Assembly (NCBI GenBank): GCA_030039615.1
Contig: JASHVF010000382.1
Location: forward strand, 1 to 8,805
From: Gammaproteobacteria bacterium
GTDB lineage: Bacteria; Pseudomonadota; Gammaproteobacteria; Steroidobacterales; Steroidobacteraceae
Direction of reading: 5' to 3'
Length of the DNA stretch: 8,805 bases
Part shown: positions 1-5,102 of the stretch, piece after piece
How positions within the stretch are numbered: the first letter of the stretch is position 1
Layout of the letters: the number at the start of each line of letters is the position of its first letter
Notes under the pieces: generated by a model
Told to the model about the DNA's origin: nothing
Databases searched by the model: none
What the model saw: the letters and a program-made list of their open reading frames with translations, nothing else
Translations under genes and position numbers: made by a program

Positions 1-34
1 TGAGCGCGACACGCGGGGCGCAGCGCCGGGTCAT
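1..34 (-). CDS. Possible N-terminus of a further gene downstream of pyrF (partial)
   Basis: On the minus strand an ATG lies 7 bases beyond the pyrF stop codon and stays open to the window edge, giving only eleven residues, MTRRCAPRVAL. The basic start followed by small and hydrophobic residues could be the beginning of a signal peptide, but the fragment is too short to identify and there is no clear ribosome binding site. Same-strand close spacing after mnmG and pyrF makes a third operon gene plausible. An open frame of eleven codons in DNA this GC-rich could equally be chance. Confidence 0.2.
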   Translation of the reverse strand, partial: MTRRCAPRVAL

Positions 35-41
35 GCGCCGG

Positions 42-881
42 TCACAGAGCGCCAGGCCGGCGGCGGCTCGCGTTGATCTCATCGCGCAGCGAGCGCGCCG
101 CGGCGCGCGCGACCGCCGCGAAGTCTCCGCCCGCGGCGGGCCTCGAGTAGAGAATCGCCCGCGATGAGCTCACTATTAATCCAGTACCATGGCCTGACTG
201 GCCATTTTGTATCGCCTGTGCGACATCAGCGCCCTGCGCGCCTACGCCGGGAAGGAGCAGTGGCATGTCGCCGACGATGCGGCGCACCTCGGCGAGCTCG
301 CGCGGATAGGTGGCGCCCACGACCAGCGCGCAGTTGCCGCGGGTGTTCCAGCGCGTCGCGGCGAGCTCTGCGACGACGTGGTAGAGCCGCCGCGCGCCGA
401 CCTCGAGATCCTGGAGATCCCGCGCGCCGGGGTTGGAGGTCCGGCAGAGAACGATGACGCCCCTGTCGGCGTGCTTCAGGAACGGCTCGAGCGAGTCGCC
501 GCCGAGGTAGGGGTTCACGGTGACGGCATCGGCCCCGTAGCGCTCGAAGGCCTCGATGGCGTAGCGCTCGGCGGTGTTGCCGACGTCGCCGCGCTTGCCG
601 TCGAGGATGACCGGAATGCCGGGATAGGTGCGGTGCAGGTACTCGATGGTGCGCTCGAGCTGATCCTCGGCCTCGTAGGCGGCGTAATGCGCGAACTGCG
701 GCTTGTAGGCGCATACCAGGTCGGCCGTGGCATCGATCACCGCCTTGTTGAACTGGAAGATGGGCGAGGGCGCGGCGGCGATCTCGCTCGGGAAGCGCTC
801 GATCTCGGGATCGAGCCCCACGCACAGGAGCGAGTCATTCTTCTCCCAGGCGCGCGCGAGCTGCTCGATGAAGGTGCTCAT
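42..881 (-). CDS. pyrF: Orotidine 5'-phosphate decarboxylase, type 2 subfamily
   Basis: This cytoplasmic enzyme decarboxylates OMP to UMP, the last step of de novo pyrimidine synthesis. The 279-residue product has the length and motifs of the type 2 subfamily rather than the shorter type 1 enzyme of E. coli. Visible motifs are VGLDP at 21-25, YKPQFAHY at 59-66, the catalytic DGKRGDVGNT at 94-103 (Asp94, Lys96 and Asp99 form the charged network), the phosphate-binding PGVGAQG at 211-217, and SSSR at 238-241. The ATG at 881 overlaps the mnmG stop codon in an ATGA arrangement, so the two genes are probably translationally coupled; this overlap also decides the start. Codons for residues about 222-246 are unusually AT-rich (ATA, CAA, AAT, TTA, ATA) compared with the rest of the gene, although the protein stays family-like there. 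Confidence 0.96.
   Translation of the reverse strand: MSTFIEQLARAWEKNDSLLCVGLDPEIERFPSEIAAAPSPIFQFNKAVIDATADLVCAYKPQFAHYAAYEAEDQLERTIEYLHRTYPGIPVILDGKRGDVGNTAERYAIEAFERYGADAVTVNPYLGGDSLEPFLKHADRGVIVLCRTSNPGARDLQDLEVGARRLYHVVAELAATRWNTRGNCALVVGATYPRELAEVRRIVGDMPLLLPGVGAQGADVAQAIQNGQSGHGTGLIVSSSRAILYSRPAAGGDFAAVARAAARSLRDEINASRRRPGAL
189..208 (+). other. Hairpin with T-run inside pyrF, antisense orientation
   Basis: ATGGCC (189-194) and GGCCAT (200-205) form a perfect 6-bp stem around a TGACT loop, and the plus strand continues into TTTT (205-208, the first T shared with the stem). Read on the plus strand, which is antisense to pyrF, this looks like a short intrinsic terminator. It sits in the AT-rich codon island of pyrF. 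A chance inverted repeat in coding sequence remains possible. Confidence 0.3.
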
Positions 882-2833
882 GCAACGCGCGGCGCAGCGC
901 GCGCGCCCCCGCGCTTCTTCAGGTGCACGAGCAGGATCGAGACCGCCGCGGGCGTCACGCCCGGGATGCGGCCCGCCTGCCCGAGGGTGGCGGGACGCGC
1001 CTCGGTGAGGCGCTGGCGCACCTCGTGCGAGAGGCCGGCGAGCTGCGTGTAGTCGAGGTCGGCGGGCAGCGCGGTTTCCTCGTTACGGCGCGCGCGCTCG
1101 ATCTCCTGCGCCTGCCGCTCGAGGTAGCCGGCGTAGCGGGCCCGCACTTCGATCTGTACGCGGACCTGCGGCGGCAGCCGCGCATCGACGGGCAGCCGTA
1201 CGCTCGCCGCATCGCCCGGTGTCGCGGGCAGCCAGTCGGGCGCTCCCGCGACCTCGAGCAGCGCCTCGTAGCTCATCTGCGGCCGGCGCAGCAGCTCGAG
1301 CGCGGTGGCGTCGTGGGTGAGCGGCGCGCCGAGCACGCGCGCCGCCCAGCCCTGCGGCAGCTGCGCGGGCTTCACACGCGTGGCCGCGAGCCGCTCGGCC
1401 TCGAGGTCGGTGAGGTACTGCTTCGCCTCGTACAGCCGCCAGCGCTCCTCCTCGACCAGCCCGAGCTCGCGTCCGAGCGGCGTGAGGCGCGCGTCCGCGT
1501 TGTCCTCGCGCAGCAGCAGGCGGTGCTCGGCACGGCTGGTGAACATGCGATAGGGCTCGCGCGTGCCGCGCGTCACCAGGTCGTCGATCAGCACGCCGAG
1601 GTACGCCTCGCTGCGCTTCGGCACCCAGGGAAGCTCCTCGCGCACGCTGCGCGCGGCGTTGATGCCGGCGAGGAGCCCCTGGGCGGCGGCTTCCTCGTAG
1701 CCGGTCGTGCCGTTGATCTGTCCGGCGAAGTAAAGCCCGGCGAGCGCCTTGGTCTCGAGCGAGCTCTGCAGCTCGCGCGGATCGAAGTAGTCGTACTCGA
1801 TGGCGTAACCGGGACGCGTCAGGTGCGCCTGCTCGAAGCCGCGGATGGTGCGCACGAACTCGCACTGCACGTCGAACGGCAGGCTGGTGGAGATGCCGTT
1901 CGGATAGATCTCGTGGGTGTCGAGGCCTTCGGGCTCGACGAAAATCTGATGCGAGGTCTTGCCGGCGAAGCGCACCACCTTGTCCTCGACCGAGGGGCAG
2001 TAGCGCGGACCCACCCCCTCGATGACACCGCTGAACATCGGCGAACGATCAGTGGCGGCCCGGATGATCTCATGAGTCCGCTCATTTGTGCTCGTTATGA
2101 AACAATCAATCTGCCGCGGATGATCCTCGGCTCGCCCGAGGAACGAAAACACGGGAGTCGGCAGGTCGCCAGGCTGGCGGGTCATGACCGACCAGTCGAG
2201 GGTGCGCCCGTCGATGCGCGGCGGGGTGCCGGTCTTGAGCCGCCCGACCGCGAGGCCGAGATCGCGCAGCCTCGATGCGAGGCGGAGTGAGGCCGGGTCG
2301 CCGGCGCGACCGCCGGCGAAGCTCTCGAGCCCCACGTGGATGCGGCCGCCGAGAAACGTGCCGACGGTGAGCACCACCGCGCGCGCGCCGAACGTCACGC
2401 CGCTCACCGTGCGCACGCCGGTGACGCGCGCGCCCTCGACCACGAGGTCGGCCGCCTCCTGCTGGAAGAGCGCGAGGTTCGGCGCACCCTCGAGCAGGGC
2501 GCGGATCGCTCTGCGATAGAGCACGCGATCGGCCTGGGCGCGCGTCGCGCGCACCGCCGGGCCCTTGCTCGCGTTCAGCGTGCGGAACTGGATGCCGGCG
2601 CGGTCGGCCGCGCGCGCCATGGCGCCGCCGAGCGCGTCGATCTCGCGCACCAGGTGCCCCTTGCCGATGCCGCCGATCGAGGGGTTGCAGCTCATCTGCC
2701 CGAGCGTGTCGATGCTCTGCGTGAGCAGCAGCGTGCGCGCGCCCATGCGCGCGGCGGCGAGCGCCGCCTCGGTGCCGGCGTGACCGCCGCCGACGACGAT
2801 GACGTCGTAGCTGTGCTCTCGTGGGTATGTCAT
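878..2833 (-). CDS. mnmG: tRNA uridine-5-carboxymethylaminomethyl modification enzyme MnmG (GidA)
   Basis: MnmG is the FAD-dependent partner of the GTPase MnmE; together they install the carboxymethylaminomethyl group at C5 of wobble uridine 34 in tRNAs reading two-codon sets. The 651-residue protein matches the family length (about 630-650). The FAD-binding VVGGGHAGTEAA is at 13-24, the conserved QMSCNPSIGGIGKGH at 46-60 carries Cys49, and GPRYCPSVEDK carries Cys279; these correspond to the two functional cysteines of the E. coli enzyme (Cys47 and Cys277). The C-terminal helical domain that contacts MnmE is present through a lysine/arginine-rich tail. The ATG at 2833 is chosen because MTYPREHSYDVIVVGGG matches the family N-terminus; the frame is open further upstream, but that extension is low-complexity. 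No ribosome binding site is visible, and a promoter-like element sits 10 bases before the ATG. The usual neighbour rsmG is absent; pyrF follows instead. A short AT-rich codon patch covers residues about 226-263. Confidence 0.97.
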   Translation of the reverse strand: MTYPREHSYDVIVVGGGHAGTEAALAAARMGARTLLLTQSIDTLGQMSCNPSIGGIGKGHLVREIDALGGAMARAADRAGIQFRTLNASKGPAVRATRAQADRVLYRRAIRALLEGAPNLALFQQEAADLVVEGARVTGVRTVSGVTFGARAVVLTVGTFLGGRIHVGLESFAGGRAGDPASLRLASRLRDLGLAVGRLKTGTPPRIDGRTLDWSVMTRQPGDLPTPVFSFLGRAEDHPRQIDCFITSTNERTHEIIRAATDRSPMFSGVIEGVGPRYCPSVEDKVVRFAGKTSHQIFVEPEGLDTHEIYPNGISTSLPFDVQCEFVRTIRGFEQAHLTRPGYAIEYDYFDPRELQSSLETKALAGLYFAGQINGTTGYEEAAAQGLLAGINAARSVREELPWVPKRSEAYLGVLIDDLVTRGTREPYRMFTSRAEHRLLLREDNADARLTPLGRELGLVEEERWRLYEAKQYLTDLEAERLAATRVKPAQLPQGWAARVLGAPLTHDATALELLRRPQMSYEALLEVAGAPDWLPATPGDAASVRLPVDARLPPQVRVQIEVRARYAGYLERQAQEIERARRNEETALPADLDYTQLAGLSHEVRQRLTEARPATLGQAGRIPGVTPAAVSILLVHLKKRGGARAAPRVA

Positions 2834-2843
2834 GGGGCCGGGT

Positions 2844-2871
2844 ATTGTAGGTCGGCCGGGTCCCCGGACAA
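2844..2871 (-). promoter_or_regulatory. Candidate sigma-70 promoter for mnmG-pyrF
   Basis: On the minus strand TTGTCC (2871-2866) and TACAAT (2849-2844) are separated by 16 bases, a good match to the sigma-70 consensus in DNA with almost no other AT-rich sextamers. The -10 box ends 10 bases before the mnmG ATG, so a transcript started at the usual distance would have a leader of only a few bases. It lies in the 49-base gap after the zincin-like gene, so mnmG-pyrF could be transcribed independently of it. Start-site mapping has not been done; the assignment is from sequence alone. Confidence 0.5.
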
Positions 2872-2882
2872 GGGGCGGGGCG

Positions 2883-3269
2883 TCAGAGGGCGCGGCGCGG
2901 CCCCGCGGCGGGCGGGCGGCTGATGAGGGCGCGCAGCGCCTCGGCGTGCCGCTCGGCGAAGGCGCGCGCCTCGATCTCGAAGCGGTTATTCCAGTAGCCG
3001 TGCCGCAGGCACTCGATGAGGTAGCGCGGCACGGTGAGCGTGCCGCGCCGCCACTGGCCGAGCACGTGCCAGTACTCGTGCAGCAGCAGGCGCGGATCGG
3101 CGAAGAAGCGCGCGGCATCGCCGCGCAGATAGATGCGGTCGCGGCGGGTGGTGGCGAGCACGCGCCAGTGCGCCTTCGCGATCCAGGAATGCTCGATGAC
3201 GCGCACCTGCGCGATGCTCTCGCCGAAGAGCTGCTCGAGCGCGGCGCGCACCGCGGCCGGCGGGGCCAC
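2883..3269 (-). CDS. Small HExxH metallopeptidase-like protein, DUF4157 (eCIS-core)-like
   Basis: The 128-residue product has the zincin signature LLLHEYWHVLGQW with HEYWH at 64-68 and a likely third metal ligand, Glu98 or Glu100, in NRFEIEARAFAERH. Before it, FGESIAQVRV at 15-24 and LATTRRDRIYL at 38-48 follow the pattern of the DUF4157 family (a short helix, a VRV strand, then ATT...IYL ahead of the HExxH helix). That family is known from extracellular contractile injection system loci and from many stand-alone proteins; the family call is from pattern memory, not a search. No signal peptide or membrane segment is visible. It lies directly downstream of the CheD-like gene on the same strand. 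The start is uncertain: GTG at 3269 leaves a 14-base gap, while TTG at 3305 in the same frame would overlap the CheD-like gene. The longer open frame upstream is an arginine-rich shadow of the CheD-like gene. Substrate and role are unknown. Confidence 0.75.
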   Translation of the reverse strand: MAPPAAVRAALEQLFGESIAQVRVIEHSWIAKAHWRVLATTRRDRIYLRGDAARFFADPRLLLHEYWHVLGQWRRGTLTVPRYLIECLRHGYWNNRFEIEARAFAERHAEALRALISRPPAAGPRRAL

Positions 3270-3283
3270 CTCGCTGGCCGCTC

Positions 3284-3739
3284 TCAGGCGCGCGTGTGTA
3301 CCCAACCCATGCCGGGGCGGAAACGCAGCGTCCGGGCCGGTCCCGCGGCGAGGTCCTCGGGCAGCAGCTGCACACCCGCGTCGGTGAGGTAGTGGCGCAC
3401 CACGCCGAGGACCGTCTCGGCATGGGCGCGGTCGGCGAGGTGGGCGACGATGCGCGCCTGCAGATGGCGCGCGCCGGGCGCCGCCTCGCGCAGCGCCACC
3501 AGGCAGCGGTCGAGCAGCAACAGCTCGGTGGCGAGCGTCGTGTCGGTGACGTCGGCGGGCTTCGAAGGCTTCACGATGCAGCGCAGATGCAGCAGCGCGC
3601 CGGCCTCCTCGGCCGCATCGTACACGCACACCGCCACCGCGGAACGCAGCTCCGTGGTGAGAATCGCATCCTCCGCCGTGACCTCGAAACGGTCCGGTGC
3701 GACGTGGATTTCCCTGCGGCTTTCCTCGCGCCTTTCCAT
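3284..3739 (-). CDS. CheD-like protein without the catalytic cysteine
   Basis: CheD proteins deamidate glutamines on chemoreceptors through a Cys-His-Thr site. This 151-residue product has the full-length CheD pattern: LTTELRSAVAVCVYD at 27-41, AGALLH at 46-51, a long helix TTLATELLLLDRCLVALRE at 67-85, then VVRHYLTDAGVQLLPEDL at 113-130 and a C-terminal ARTLRF strand. Aligned by eye to Thermotoga maritima CheD, its catalytic Cys27 in the GSCVAV motif becomes Ala34 and the preceding glycine becomes Arg32, while the histidine (His51) and threonine (Thr28) positions and their spacing are kept. The glycine-rich GGA turn in the middle of classical CheD is replaced by VAHLADR. It is therefore probably not an active deamidase. 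No chemotaxis gene is nearby. The ATG at 3739 is the first plausible start; the much longer open frame upstream runs antisense through the SIMPL gene and is not coding. No ribosome binding site is clear. Confidence 0.7.
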   Translation of the reverse strand: MERREESRREIHVAPDRFEVTAEDAILTTELRSAVAVCVYDAAEEAGALLHLRCIVKPSKPADVTDTTLATELLLLDRCLVALREAAPGARHLQARIVAHLADRAHAETVLGVVRHYLTDAGVQLLPEDLAAGPARTLRFRPGMGWVHTRA

Positions 3740-3746
3740 ATGCTGT

Positions 3747-3752
3747 TGTATA
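3747..3752 (-). promoter_or_regulatory. Candidate -10 box for the CheD-like gene
   Basis: TATACA on the minus strand ends 7 bases before the ATG of the CheD-like gene, in a stretch otherwise made of G and C. No convincing -35 box lies 16-18 bases upstream (the sequence there is CGCGCC), so the element is weak or depends on an activator. If used, it would give a leaderless transcript. Confidence 0.25.
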
Positions 3753-3794
3753 CCGCCCCGGGCGCGGGCGGCGCGCGTCCTGCTGGCCAAAGTA

Positions 3795-3823
3795 TGAACT
3801 GACGCACGACGCGCGCGTAGAAT
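3795..3823 (+). promoter_or_regulatory. Candidate promoter for the SIMPL-CBS unit
   Basis: TAGAAT at 3818-3823 matches five of six bases of the -10 consensus, and TGAACT at 3795-3800, 17 bases upstream, is a weak -35 match. The ATG at 3824 follows immediately and the second in-frame ATG at 3830 lies 6 bases after the box, close to the expected transcription start. It shares the 84-base divergent intergenic region with the minus-strand CheD-like gene. Confidence 0.4.
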
Positions 3824-4591
3824 ATGCGAATGCGTTCCGCCCTGCCCCGCGTTATGAGCGCGCAGTGTATGGCGCTGCTCGCGCTCACCGCCAGCGCCGC
3901 AGCGCCGCTGGCGGCGCAGCAGGCGCCGCCCGGCACGCCGCCCCTGTCGTCGATTCGCGTCACCGGGGACGCGCGCATCAACGCCAAGCCCGACCGGGTG
4001 CAGATCGATATCGGCGTGCAGACCCAGGCGCAGCTGTCGCAGGAGGCCGCCGCGGCCAACGCCCGGCAGCTGGACGCGGTGCTGGCCGCGGTGCGCAAGG
4101 CCGCCGGACCCGCCGCGGAGCTGCGCACGCTCAGCTATTCCCTGAGTCCGAACTACCAGTACCACCCGGGCGGCGGCGAGCCGACCATCACGGGCTATAC
4201 CGCGCTCAACGTCGTAGAGGTGCAGCTCGACGATCTGGCGCGCATCGGCGACGTCATCGACGCCGCCACCCACACCGGCGCCAATCGCATCCAGGGCATC
4301 CAGTTCACGCTGCGCGACCAGGATGCGGTGCGCGCCCAGGCGCTGCGCGAGGCGGCGCAGCGCGCCCGCGCCGAGGCCGAGGTACTCGCCGGGGCGCTGA
4401 ACCTCAAGGTGCTGCGGGTGCTGAGCGTGGAAGAGTCGAGCCCGCGCATCATGCCGCTGCGCTCGCACCTCAACGTGGCGCGCGCGGTGAGCGCCTCCGC
4501 CGCCGAGGCGCCGACGCCGGTCGAGTCAGGAACGGTCGAGGTCAACGCCGAGGTCGGTCTGACGGTGGAGGTAGGGCCCGCGGCACACTGA
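3824..4591 (+). CDS. Exported SIMPL-domain (DUF541, YggE-like) protein
   Basis: The product is at most 255 residues. The N-terminus is basic and then hydrophobic (MALLALTASAAAPLAAQQ at about 16-33), a signal peptide with likely cleavage after the alanine-rich stretch, so a periplasmic location is expected. The mature part has the SIMPL layout: IRVTGDARINAKPDRVQIDIGV near 44-65, an Ala/Gln-rich helix, LRTLSYSLSPNYQY around 101-114, ITGYTALNVVEVQL, then IQGIQFTLRD and the long RAQALREAAQRARAEAEVLA helix before a final beta strand ending near the stop. E. coli YggE in this family is linked to oxidative-stress protection, but the biochemical role of the family is not settled. Start choice is open between ATG 3824 and ATG 3830; the TAGAAT box ending at 3823 favours 3830, and an ATG at 3854 is also possible. 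No ribosome binding site precedes the first two. The CBS gene follows after 18 bases. Confidence 0.88.
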   Translation: MRMRSALPRVMSAQCMALLALTASAAAPLAAQQAPPGTPPLSSIRVTGDARINAKPDRVQIDIGVQTQAQLSQEAAAANARQLDAVLAAVRKAAGPAAELRTLSYSLSPNYQYHPGGGEPTITGYTALNVVEVQLDDLARIGDVIDAATHTGANRIQGIQFTLRDQDAVRAQALREAAQRARAEAEVLAGALNLKVLRVLSVEESSPRIMPLRSHLNVARAVSASAAEAPTPVESGTVEVNAEVGLTVEVGPAAH

Positions 4592-4596
4592 CGGTC

Positions 4597-4605
4597 AGGG
4601 GGTGA
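4597..4605 (+). promoter_or_regulatory. Strong ribosome binding site of the CBS gene
   Basis: AGGGGGTGA differs from the ideal AGGAGGTGA at one position and ends 4 bases before the ATG at 4610. It fixes the start of the CBS-domain gene and stands out because the first genes of nearby units (mnmG, CheD-like, SIMPL) show no such site. Confidence 0.7.
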
Positions 4606-4609
4606 GCAC

Positions 4610-5038
4610 ATGAACACGGTGCGGACGCTGCTCGAGGGCAAAGAGCGCGCGATCTATGCGGTCGAGCCGCAGGCGGCGGTGCTCGATGCCATCCGCCTCA
4701 TGGCCGAGCACCACGTCGGGGCGCTGGTGGTGATGCGCGCCGGCGCGCTCGAGGGGATCATCTCCGAGCGCGACTACGCCCGCAAAGTGATCCTGCTCGG
4801 CCGCTCCTCGGCCGACACGCCGGTGCGCGACATCATGAGCTCACCGGTGCTCACCGTCTCGCTCGACACCTCGGTGCAGGCCTGCATGCAGCTCATGACC
4901 GACCGGCACGTGCGCCACCTGCCGGTGGTCGACGCCGGGCGCGTCATCGGCATGGTGTCGATCGGCGATTTGGTAAAGGCGGTGATCGCCGAGCAGCGCC
5001 AGCAGATCGAGCAGCTCGAGAGCTACATCCACAGCTGA
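4610..5038 (+). CDS. Two-CBS-domain protein
   Basis: The 142-residue product is little more than a CBS pair. The first CBS domain spans about residues 14-65, with DAIRLMAEHHVGALVVM and the typical GIISERDYARKVIL; the second spans about 72-130, with VRDIMSSPVLTVSLDTSVQACMQLM and VRHLPVVDAGRVIGMVSIGDLVKAVI. It ends with a short glutamine-rich helix. CBS pairs bind adenine nucleotides or related ligands and usually regulate a partner protein; as a free-standing small protein, its partner cannot be read from the sequence. It lacks a signal peptide and should be cytoplasmic, whereas the upstream SIMPL protein is exported, so a direct complex is unlikely. The 18-base gap and strong ribosome binding site indicate cotranscription with the SIMPL gene. 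Confidence 0.92.
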   Translation: MNTVRTLLEGKERAIYAVEPQAAVLDAIRLMAEHHVGALVVMRAGALEGIISERDYARKVILLGRSSADTPVRDIMSSPVLTVSLDTSVQACMQLMTDRHVRHLPVVDAGRVIGMVSIGDLVKAVIAEQRQQIEQLESYIHS

Positions 5039-5056
5039 GCCGGGCGCGCCCCCGGC
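5039..5056. terminator. GC hairpin after the CBS gene (twin hairpin 1)
   Basis: GCCGGG (5039-5044) and CCCGGC (5051-5056) form a perfect 6-bp stem with a 6-base loop starting one base after the CBS stop codon. There is no T-run on either strand, so it is not a classical intrinsic terminator, but its position between convergent genes suits transcript end protection or two-way termination. Confidence 0.45.
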
Positions 5057-5072
5057 GGTCGCGCGTGCGCCT

Positions 5073-5091
5073 GCCGGGCCACGCCCCCGGC
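5073..5091. terminator. GC hairpin before the trkH stop (twin hairpin 2)
   Basis: GCCGGG (5073-5078) and CCCGGC (5086-5091) form the same 6-bp stem with a 7-base loop. The whole element is a near-copy of the hairpin 34 bases upstream; both share the GCCGGGC left arm and CGCCCCCGGCG right arm. It lies 11 bases beyond the trkH stop on the minus strand. No T-run follows. Confidence 0.45.
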
Positions 5092-5102
5092 GCAGCGGCG
5101 CG

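Noticed and set aside
207..1052. 281-residue plus-strand open frame opposite pyrF
   Set aside because: Shadow of pyrF: Val/Gly/Asp-rich periodic composition without any recognisable motif.
2125..2141. CCTCGG-CTCGC-CCGAGG hairpin in mnmG
   Set aside because: Six-base GC arms arise often by chance in this composition, it lies within conserved coding sequence, and no T-run follows.
923..2290. 455-residue plus-strand open frame opposite mnmG
   Set aside because: Antisense to a clearly recognised gene, and no family-like motif is visible.
2860..2869. GTCC-CC-GGAC inverted repeat in the mnmG promoter spacer
   Set aside because: Only 4-bp arms in GC-rich DNA; too short to claim an operator.
2834..3118. 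Open extension of mnmG upstream by 95 residues
   Set aside because: The added sequence is low-complexity (Arg, Ala, Ser, Pro), overlaps the zincin-like gene in another frame, and the family N-terminus begins exactly at 2833.
2883..3269. Calling the zincin-like gene a SprT or M48 peptidase
   Set aside because: It lacks the SprT zinc-ribbon and the membrane segments and length of M48; the VRV and ATT...IYL pattern fits DUF4157 better.
3740..4468. Long upstream extension of the CheD-like frame, giving a 394-residue product
   Set aside because: It runs antisense through the well-supported SIMPL gene and is Arg/Gly/His-rich with no recognisable domain.
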